Shown here one piece after another: positions 1 to 4,735 of a stretch of 11,794 nucleotides of DNA (position 1 is the first letter of the stretch; the number at the start of each line of letters is the position of its first letter). The notes under the pieces were generated by a model. It ran no database searches. It was not told where the DNA came from and worked only from the letters and a program-made list of their open reading frames with translations. Where the stretch lies: NCBI RefSeq assembly GCF_000428785.1, contig NZ_AUAP01000036.1:1-11794 (forward strand), written 5' to 3'. The position numbers and the translations under genes were made by a program. Origin of the DNA: Conchiformibius kuhniae DSM 17694. GTDB taxonomy: Bacteria; Pseudomonadota; Gammaproteobacteria; Burkholderiales; Neisseriaceae.

Positions 1-330
1 TACTCGTTGTCGCCAACAAGGATTAACTACCTGCAATGTACTTTTTAATTATCAGAACGGCTGCTTTGCTCTGACAAAGGGTACACTGTCTCCAACGGTG
101 CAAAGGGTTTTTCCCGGTGTTCATAAAAGCAGCAAATGGCGTGCAAGAAATCAGTCCATGCAAAATTGCCGAGCCAGTGCGACAAACTGTGAGGCTTACG
201 GTACTGTAGATTGCGCTCTTCCATCACGAACACCTTATTAAATCTCGGTCGGAAGCATGATGGTTTTCCTGATTGCTTACGGGCGCGGCGGTGGCTGTCC
301 GTTTTGAGCCGTTTGGGCAATCTGCCGCTA
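1..330. other. Left-edge non-coding stretch, no convincing gene
   Basis: I see no recognisable protein in this stretch. The best candidate is a 59-codon reading frame on the minus strand (ATG at 224 back to a stop at 45). It is preceded by an AAGGTG that could act as a Shine-Dalgarno and has aromatic-rich content (HSLSHWLGNFAWTDFLHA), but I recognise no family. A longer version of that frame would begin inside the adjacent repeat element, which argues that the extension is fortuitous. It may be the remnant of a gene lying to the left of the window. Confidence 0.4.
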
Positions 331-368
331 GGCGTGTCATCAATTGACTGAAAAAACACGGCACCGTC

Positions 369-388
369 ATGCCCGCGCAGGCGGGAAG
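369..388. repeat. Degenerate dRS3-like repeat
   Basis: The 20 bases fit the neisserial dRS3 pattern ATTCCC-N8-GGGAAT with two changes: ATGCCC for the left hexamer and GGGAAG for the right. The central eight bases GCGCAGGC are identical to those of the perfect copy at 2412-2431. It sits at the same sub-terminal position of the miniature element as that copy. Confidence 0.6.
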
Positions 389-391
389 GGT

Positions 392-482
392 GTAGCTTGG
401 CTTGGAGCGAAGCGCAAACCCAAAAAAATCCATAAATTTTCGGAAAAATGTTGGGTTGAAACGAAGTGAAAACCCAAGCTAC
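392..482. repeat. TTGGGTT hairpin repeat, copy A
   Basis: This is a roughly 91-bp imperfect palindrome framed by GTAGCTTGG and CCAAGCTAC. Each arm is itself a small hairpin (TTGGGTT paired with AACCCAA around a GAAGCG- or ACGAAGTG-type loop). The core contains ATCCATAAATTTTCGG. The same core recurs at 11063-11152 in the opposite orientation, and related arms flank a different core at 4642-4726. It is inserted inside miniature-element copy 1. No coding capacity. Confidence 0.75.
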
Positions 483-733
483 GCTTGCTTGCCAAACATC
501 GGGCAGTGGCTTTACGCCCGTACGGGCATGACGGCGTTTTTGTATAATGCTGATTTTCAGTATAAAAATTTAAATGATGGCACACCCTGACGAAAACCGA
601 TGAACGCCGGCAAGCCGTTGTGTCCGTGCAGTCGGGTTTGGCGGGGTGGTTTTGGTGTTTTGTCGGGTGTCCTGTTCAGTGCAGATGTTGTTCCGCTCGC
701 ACAGGCGGGCCGGCAAACCGAAAAGAAGTGTTG

Positions 734-1741
734 ATGAATATTTTGATTACCGGCGGGGCGGGTTTTATCGGCTCGGCACTGGTGCGTTTTTTGCTGGCGC
801 ACACGCCGCACCGCATTGTGAATGTCGATAAGCTCACCTATGCCGCCGACCCCCGTGCTTTGGCAGCGTGCCGTTCGCACCCGCGTTATGCTTTTGAGCG
901 GGCAGACGTGTGCGATGCGGCGGCGTTGCGGCGCGTGTTTGCCGCCTACCGTCCGCAAGCGGTGGTGCATTTGGCGGCGGAAAGCCATGTGGACAAGGCG
1001 ATTGCCGCGCCCGATGCGTTCGTGCAAACCAACATCAACGGCACGTTTGTGCTGCTGCAAACGGCGTTGGCATATTGGCAGGGCTTGCCCGAAGCGGCGC
1101 GGGGCGCATTCCGTTTCCACCACGTTTCCACCGATGAAGTGTACGGCGACCTGCCCGATGATGCCGCACCCCTGACCGAAACCGCCGCCTATGCCCCCAG
1201 CAGCCCCTACGCCGCTTCCAAAGCCGCCGCCGACCACCTTGTCCGCGCATGGCGGCGCAGCTACGGACTGCCCGTACTCATCAGCCACAGCAGCAACAAC
1301 TACGGTCCCTACCAATATCCCGAAAAGCTGATTCCCCGCACCATCACCCGCGCCCTGTCCGGCAAAGCCCTGCCCGTGTACGGCGACGGCGCACAACGGC
1401 GCGACTGGCTGTTTGTCGAAGACCACGTCCGCGCCCTGTACCGCGTGCTGACGGAAGGGCGCATCGGCGAAAGCTACCACATCGGCAGTGGTCGCGAATA
1501 TGCCAATGCCGACACCGTACGCCGTATTTGCGGTCTGCTTGACGTATTGTCGCCGCGTGCGGACGGCGCGTCCTATGCCGCGCAAATCCGCCACGTTGCC
1601 GACCGTCCCGGACACGACCGCCGCTACGCGGTGGACACCGCCAAAATCCGCACCGAATTAAACTGGCGGCCGCGCTGGGGCTTTGAAGCGGGCTTGCGGC
1701 GCACCGTAAGCTGGTACGTGGACAACGGCATACCCGATTGA
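734..1741 (+). CDS. rfbB: dTDP-glucose 4,6-dehydratase
   Basis: Converts dTDP-glucose to dTDP-4-keto-6-deoxyglucose, the committed step towards dTDP-rhamnose and other deoxysugars for surface polysaccharide. It is a cytoplasmic, NAD-dependent extended short-chain dehydrogenase. The 335-aa protein shows the Rossmann motif GGAGFIG (residues 7-13), the catalytic TDEVYG (133-138), YxxxK (Y159, K163), the family block SNNYGPYQYPEKLIP (187-201) and DRPGHDRRYAVD (290-301). Start ATG 734 was chosen because the family begins MNILITGG; the frame stays open upstream to 620, but that extension is Cys/Trp-rich and unlike the family. At 335 aa it is somewhat shorter than the usual 350-360. No rmlA, rmlC or rmlD neighbour is visible, so it may be an orphan copy or the end of a cluster. 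GC-rich like dcd and xthA. Confidence 0.95.
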   Translation: MNILITGGAGFIGSALVRFLLAHTPHRIVNVDKLTYAADPRALAACRSHPRYAFERADVCDAAALRRVFAAYRPQAVVHLAAESHVDKAIAAPDAFVQTNINGTFVLLQTALAYWQGLPEAARGAFRFHHVSTDEVYGDLPDDAAPLTETAAYAPSSPYAASKAAADHLVRAWRRSYGLPVLISHSSNNYGPYQYPEKLIPRTITRALSGKALPVYGDGAQRRDWLFVEDHVRALYRVLTEGRIGESYHIGSGREYANADTVRRICGLLDVLSPRADGASYAAQIRHVADRPGHDRRYAVDTAKIRTELNWRPRWGFEAGLRRTVSWYVDNGIPD

Positions 1742-1766
1742 AGCCCCCCCCGTTTGACGATACAAT
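1738..1766 (+). promoter_or_regulatory. Candidate sigma-70 promoter for dcd
   Basis: TTGAAG (1738-1743) and TACAAT (1761-1766) are separated by exactly 17 bases, giving 4/6 and 5/6 matches to the consensus. The -35 overlaps the rfbB stop codon, and the -10 lies 26 bases before the dcd ATG. If real, dcd can be expressed independently of rfbB despite the tight 51-bp gap. The assignment rests on the motif match alone. Confidence 0.4.
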
Positions 1767-1792
1767 CCGCCCTTTCCGAACGGGAGACCCCG

Positions 1793-2359
1793 ATGAGCAT
1801 CAAATCCGACCGTTGGATACGCCGCATGAGCGAACAGCACGGCATGATAGACCCCTTCGAGCCGCGCCAAATCAAAGAACTGGACGGCAAAAAAATCATC
1901 TCCTACGGCACCTCCAGCTACGGCTACGACATCCGTTGCGCCAACGAATTTAAAATTTTCACCAACATCAACAGCACCATCGTTGACCCGAAAAACTTCG
2001 ACACCCGCAACTTCGTTACCGTAGAAGACGACCATTGCATCATTCCGCCCAACTCCTTCGCACTGGCGCGTACGGTGGAATATTTCCGCATACCGCGCAA
2101 TGTCTTAACCGTATGCTTGGGCAAATCCACCTATGCGCGGTGCGGAATCATCGTCAACGTTACCCCTTTTGAGCCCGAATGGGAAGGCTTTGTTACACTT
2201 GAGTTTTCCAACACCACCCCGCTTCCTGCCAAAATCTATGCGGGCGAAGGCGTGGCGCAGGTATTGTTTTTTGAAAGCGATGAAGTGTGCGAAACCTCGT
2301 ACAAAGACCGTAACGGCAAATACATGGGACAAACCGGCGTAACCCTGCCCAAAACCTGA
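1793..2359 (+). CDS. dcd: dCTP deaminase
   Basis: Deaminates dCTP to dUTP, feeding the dUTPase/thymidylate route. It is a cytoplasmic homotrimer of the dUTPase fold. The 188-aa protein has the family length (about 188-193). It carries the triphosphate-binding block GKSTYARCG (110-118), the segment NVTPFEPEWEG (122-132), the catalytic glutamate in TLEFSN (E137) and the C-terminal KYMGQTGVTLP (177-187), which folds over the nucleotide. The ATG at 1793 was chosen over an in-frame start at 1754 because MSIKSDRWIRRM is the typical N-terminus and GGGAG lies just upstream (1782-1786). It follows rfbB by 51 bp. Its TGA stop (2357-2359) is the first three bases of a sequence identical to a miniature-element terminus, so the stop or its flank may have been reshaped by insertion. 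Confidence 0.96.
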   Translation: MSIKSDRWIRRMSEQHGMIDPFEPRQIKELDGKKIISYGTSSYGYDIRCANEFKIFTNINSTIVDPKNFDTRNFVTVEDDHCIIPPNSFALARTVEYFRIPRNVLTVCLGKSTYARCGIIVNVTPFEPEWEGFVTLEFSNTTPLPAKIYAGEGVAQVLFFESDEVCETSYKDRNGKYMGQTGVTLPKT

Positions 2360-2384
2360 TGACACGCCCTTAGGGCGTATCATC
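2357..2384. repeat. Tail-to-head element termini forming a hairpin at the dcd stop
   Basis: TGATGACACGCCC (2357-2369) is a right-end terminus of the miniature element. It is followed by TTA and then by the left-end terminus GGGCGTATCATC (2373-2384) of copy 2. The two 12-base arms pair with one mismatch, so the transcript could form a strong hairpin immediately after the dcd stop. No U-tract follows, so I do not call it an intrinsic terminator, though it could slow or attenuate transcription. Confidence 0.6.
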
Positions 2385-2411
2385 GATTGACTGATAAAAC
2401 CCCGTACCGTC

Positions 2412-2431
2412 ATTCCCGCGCAGGCGGGAAT
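2412..2431. repeat. dRS3 repeat (perfect match)
   Basis: The 20 bases exactly fit ATTCCC-N8-GGGAAT, with GCGCAGGC as the central eight. In Neisseria, dRS3 units flank RS repeats in intergenic mosaic arrays and can serve as filamentous-phage integration targets. Here the unit lies inside a miniature element rather than in a long array. Confidence 0.8.
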
Positions 2432-2489
2432 CCAAATTGAAGCATGACAAACCTTGATAAAACATCGCTTTCCGAGCATTGCACAGTGG

Positions 2490-2509
2490 ATTCCCGCCTG
2501 CGTGGGCAT
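2490..2509. repeat. Degenerate dRS3-like repeat, inverted relative to 2412-2431
   Basis: It reads ATTCCC-GCCTGCGT-GGGCAT. Its reverse complement matches the region around 2410-2433 at all but a few positions, so the two units form an inner inverted repeat within the miniature element. Confidence 0.6.
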
Positions 2510-2518
2510 GACAGATTT

Positions 2519-2547
2519 TTTATATTGCACTGAATTTTCAGTATAAA
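2519..2547 (+). promoter_or_regulatory. Candidate outward promoter in the right end of the element, reading into xthA
   Basis: TTTATA (2519-2524) and TATAAA (2542-2547) are 17 bases apart, with 4/6 and 5/6 consensus matches, and lie 33 bases before the xthA GTG. The spacer contains the perfect small palindrome ACTGAA-TT-TTCAGT. A promoter at the end of a short repeat element would parallel what is known for Correia elements. The call rests on motif match and position. Confidence 0.4.
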
Positions 2548-2580
2548 AAATTAATTGATGACACACCCTAAGGAGTACCC

Positions 2581-3348
2581 GTGAAAATCGCCACTTGGAA
2601 CGTCAATTCCCTCAACGTGCGGCTGGCGCAGGTCAGCGAATGGCTGGCACGGCATCAGCCCGATGTGCTGGTGTTGCAAGAATTAAAACTGGAGCAGGAC
2701 AAATTTCCCGCCGCCGCCTTCCGCATGAGCGGCTGGCATGTCGAATGGCTCGGGCAGAAAACCTATAACGGCGTTGCCATCATCAGCCGCGCCCCCATGC
2801 GGGACGTGCACGGCGGCTTGCCCGCGCTGCCCGACGACCCGCAACGGCGCGTCATCGCCGCCACCGTAAACGGCGTGCGCGTCATCAACGTTTACTGCGT
2901 GAACGGCGAAGCCTTGGACAGCCCCAAATTTGCCTACAAACGCCAATGGTTTGCCGCGCTCAACGACTTTGTGCGGGCGCAATTGGCAGCTTATCCCGAA
3001 CTGGTGCTGCTGGGCGATTTCAACATCGCGCCTGCCGATGCGGATGTGTACGACCCCGACAAATGGCGCGGCAAAATCCATTGCTCCGATGAAGAACGGC
3101 AATGGTTTGCCGCACTGCTGGATTTGGGCTTGACCGATGCGCTGCGCCGCGTTCGTCCCGATGGGGCGCACCCGACTTGGTGGGACTATCGCGGCGCGAT
3201 GTTTCAAAAAGGTTTGGGCTTGCGGATTGACCATATTTTGCTCAGCGATGCGCTCGCCGCCAAGCTGCAAGATGTGCAGGTGGACACGGCAGCACGCGCC
3301 CAAGAACGCCCCAGCGACCATGCGCCGGTGTGGGCAGTGCTGGGGTGA
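2581..3348 (+). CDS. xthA: Exodeoxyribonuclease III (AP endonuclease family)
   Basis: A Mg-dependent 3'-5' exonuclease and AP endonuclease of base-excision repair, cytoplasmic, of the exonuclease-endonuclease-phosphatase fold. The 255-aa protein (family about 255-270) shows all expected active-site elements: N7 (TWNVNS), metal-binding E34 (LQELK), Y105, D146/N148 (LGDFNIAP), W200-W201 (TWWDYRG), D217-H218 (RIDHIL) and the catalytic S245-D246-H247. Start is GTG 2581, supported by AAGGAG at 2570-2575 and by the family N-terminus MKIATWNVNSL. The first A of that Shine-Dalgarno is the TA flank of miniature element copy 2, so everything upstream of the ribosome site is element sequence, and transcription must start in or pass through it. 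Converges on the 224-aa gene 132 bp downstream. The name exoA is also used for this gene. Confidence 0.95.
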   Translation: MKIATWNVNSLNVRLAQVSEWLARHQPDVLVLQELKLEQDKFPAAAFRMSGWHVEWLGQKTYNGVAIISRAPMRDVHGGLPALPDDPQRRVIAATVNGVRVINVYCVNGEALDSPKFAYKRQWFAALNDFVRAQLAAYPELVLLGDFNIAPADADVYDPDKWRGKIHCSDEERQWFAALLDLGLTDALRRVRPDGAHPTWWDYRGAMFQKGLGLRIDHILLSDALAAKLQDVQVDTAARAQERPSDHAPVWAVLG

Positions 3349-3480
3349 TTGGGGGAATTGGTTATGGTGTGAAATTTGGGCGGGTGCTTGATGAGCGGGG
3401 GTAGATTTGTGTTTGGCTGCCGCCCAAGCGTGGTCTTGCACGGCATCGGCGGTGGTTTGGGCGTTGCTTATGATGGAAAA

Positions 3481-4155
3481 TCAAGTCCAATCAAAGGTAA
3501 ACAAAACAGTCCGGCTTTCCGGTTCATACATCAGAATAATGGCATCTGCGCCGGTTGCGCCCCAGTTATAGCCTGCCACTGCGGCGACCTGAATAAACGG
3601 TTTGCCCTGATAAGTGATGTTGAGTCCATCATCAGCAATATCCATGTGAAAAGCGGGCGGCGGGTCTTCCGTTGACCAATTGCTGTATTCAAATTTGCCA
3701 CCCAAAACATGTAAAAATGCTTCATTATTCGGTAATTTTCCGTGTTTTTGAAAAAAATCTTTGGCTTGTTGATGGTCTTGCCGCATTTCCGCTTCTTGTG
3801 CCAATAAATCTTCATCGGGTTGATGAAAAGGTGTGTTTTGAAAATAGCCTTCCTGACCCAAGAAAATATAGCGGTTATCATCGCTTAAGCGAAATGCCAG
3901 CCAATTGCGGCAGGTAAATTCATTGTGGTATTCGCCGGTTTCATCACCGATATAGCATTCATAGGGTTCAATCGGATTGAGCATATGGACAACAATACCT
4001 GCCCATTCGGGATTGAAAACCGCCAAATCAATGGATAATAAAGGCAAAAAATGTTTGGCTAACCAAGCTTGTTCGGTGCTGAAAATGGTTTTTGCATCGG
4101 GAAAAGCCGTAAAGTTCGGGTTTAAAGATGTGATATTTTGGGTTTCGGGGAACAT
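3481..4155 (-). CDS. Uncharacterised 224-aa protein
   Basis: I do not recognise the family with confidence. The protein is soluble-looking, acidic and rich in aromatics, with no signal peptide or membrane helix. Notable segments are NPEWAGIVVHML (48-59), a glutamine/acidic stretch likely helical (about 112-138), HVLGGKFEYSNW (149-160) and a C-terminal AGYNWGATGADAIILMYEP (194-212). The LGG-to-Trp segment followed by a beta-rich end recalls DUF1963/YwqG-like proteins, but this is only an impression. The start ATG at 4155 has AGAG nearby and avoids overlapping the upstream gene; an in-frame start at 4263 would overlap that gene and give an odd hydrophobic N-terminus. It follows the small membrane protein by 28 bp, so the two are probably co-transcribed. 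Base composition is more AT-rich than its neighbours, suggesting accessory origin. Confidence 0.7.
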   Translation of the reverse strand: MFPETQNITSLNPNFTAFPDAKTIFSTEQAWLAKHFLPLLSIDLAVFNPEWAGIVVHMLNPIEPYECYIGDETGEYHNEFTCRNWLAFRLSDDNRYIFLGQEGYFQNTPFHQPDEDLLAQEAEMRQDHQQAKDFFQKHGKLPNNEAFLHVLGGKFEYSNWSTEDPPPAFHMDIADDGLNITYQGKPFIQVAAVAGYNWGATGADAIILMYEPESRTVLFTFDWT

Positions 4156-4183
4156 GATAAGCTCTGTAATGTAAGGGAACTGT

Positions 4184-4501
4184 TTATAGAAAATTAAATA
4201 GTATAAACAAGATGATGGTGCAAATAATGCCCATATTCCGATAAATTCGGATTTTCTTGTCAAGTGTATCCGAACAATTTTCCGGTACCCATTCGGCTTT
4301 GGCTGCCAATATATATTTCAAACCATGAGTTAATGCGATGAAATAGAATGCAGCTATGGCAGTTAAAAAAAGCAGCAAGTTTTTATAGGGTGCGATAAGG
4401 GTTAAATGATGCGCTTTTAAAAAGATTTGTGCCCCCAACAACGGAATCAGTATGGTAAGCAATATGATGCCAATAATATCTAAAACTTTTATCCATTTCA
4501 A
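4184..4501 (-). CDS. Small three-helix membrane protein, unknown function
   Basis: This 105-aa protein has three clear hydrophobic segments at about residues 7-29, 40-62 and 89-105. A polar linker between the second and third contains AEWVPENCSDTLDKKIRIYR. It ends within the third helix (ILFILFNFL). It is likely an inner-membrane protein. No family recognised. The start is uncertain: the only suitable codon is TTG at 4501, because an in-frame TGA (4502-4504) lies directly upstream, and the ATG at 4503-4505 is in a different frame. A short dRS3/repeat region begins about 55 bp upstream, so the original N-terminus or promoter may have been lost or altered. It sits 28 bp upstream of the 224-aa gene and probably forms a two-gene unit with it. 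Confidence 0.6.
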   Translation of the reverse strand: MKWIKVLDIIGIILLTILIPLLGAQIFLKAHHLTLIAPYKNLLLFLTAIAAFYFIALTHGLKYILAAKAEWVPENCSDTLDKKIRIYRNMGIICTIILFILFNFL

Positions 4502-4557
4502 TCATTTTTTGCTTCGCTTCAATTTGACCTGTTTGTGAATGATTAAACCGTGTCGTC

Positions 4558-4577
4558 ATTCCCGCTTGCGCGGGAAT
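4558..4577. repeat. dRS3 repeat (perfect match)
   Basis: An exact fit to ATTCCC-N8-GGGAAT, with GCTTGCGC as the central eight bases, in the gap between glcB and the 105-aa gene. It lies 24 bp past the stop codon of the duplicated glcB end at 4601-4636, the position a post-gene repeat would have held before the later insertion. Confidence 0.8.
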
Positions 4578-4600
4578 GACGGTTTCGCGGTCAATTAAAT

Positions 4601-4636
4601 TTATTGTGCTTTCGCCACGTGCCGCCAATGGTGCAG
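4601..4636 (-). pseudogene. Duplicated scrap of the glcB 3' end
   Basis: Read on the minus strand this encodes LHHWRHVAKAQ followed by TAA. It corresponds to the C-terminus of malate synthase G, which in the intact gene reads LHHWRRVAKAQA. At the DNA level 4608-4636 and 4746-4774 match at 28 of 29 bases. Between the two copies lies hairpin repeat copy B. The simplest reading is that this scrap is the former end of glcB, or a duplicate of it, displaced when the repeat arrived with a duplication of the target. Confidence 0.75.
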
Positions 4637-4641
4637 TAGCC

Positions 4642-4726
4642 GTAGGTTGGGTTAGGCGAAGCCGTAACACAACTTTTTTCAATCAAACAATCAGTTGGGT
4701 TTCCGCTTCGCTTCAACCCAAGCTAC
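4642..4726. repeat. TTGGGTT hairpin repeat, copy B
   Basis: The left arm begins GTAGGTTGGGTTAGGCGAAG and the right arm ends AACCCAAGCTAC. The arms match the ends of copies A and C, but the centre is different (a T-run followed by CAATCAAACAATCA). It lies directly after the glcB stop codon, so any readthrough transcript of glcB would form one or two hairpins here. It is flanked by the direct duplication of the glcB end. Confidence 0.65.
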
Positions 4727-4735
4727 CTATATGGA

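Larger units (their letters stand above)
331..587. mobile_element. Miniature TA-flanked inverted-repeat element, copy 1 (MITE-like)
   Basis: The left terminus GGCGTGTCATCAATTGACTG (331-350) is matched in inverted orientation by the right terminus ending TGATGGCACACCC at 587. The left flank is TA (329-330) and the right flank is TG, probably a decayed TA duplication. The element is 257 bp, has no open reading frame of its own, and is longer than copy 2 because it contains a nested hairpin repeat (392-482). A degenerate dRS3 lies just inside the left end (369-388). A TA target and terminal repeats around a short non-coding body are the hallmarks of Correia-type elements and other neisserial MITEs, but this terminus is not the Correia sequence as I know it. 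Confidence 0.7.
2373..2568. mobile_element. Miniature TA-flanked inverted-repeat element, copy 2 (MITE-like)
   Basis: This is a 196-bp non-coding element flanked by TA on both sides (2371-2372 and 2569-2570). The left terminus GGGCGTATCATCGATTGACT and the inverted right terminus ending AATTGATGACACACCC give inverted repeats of about 16 bp. Inside each end is a dRS3-like 20-mer, perfect at 2412-2431 and degenerate and inverted at 2490-2509, so the whole element is a nested inverted structure. It lacks the hairpin repeat found in copy 1 and is the cleanest representative. A TA duplication is characteristic of IS630/mariner-type transposition and of Correia elements; that the element is moved in trans is inference. 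Confidence 0.8.

Noticed and set aside
557..1615. 352-codon open frame on the minus strand opposite rfbB
   Set aside because: It lies entirely antisense to a gene with full family motifs. Its translation is a low-complexity Gly/Val/Ala-rich sequence typical of the complementary strand of GC-rich coding DNA.
331..2568. Possible CRISPR-like array from the recurring short repeats
   Set aside because: The repeated units are few, irregularly spaced, inverted relative to each other and associated with TA flanks. There is no regular repeat-spacer pattern and no cas gene.
2683..3441. 252-codon open frame on the minus strand opposite xthA
   Set aside because: Antisense to an intact exonuclease III with all active-site residues; the translation looks like non-coding composition.
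3376..3675. 99-codon plus-strand frame after xthA
   Set aside because: It starts at a GTG without a clear ribosome site and runs antisense into the 224-aa gene. Composition changes along it and no family is recognised.
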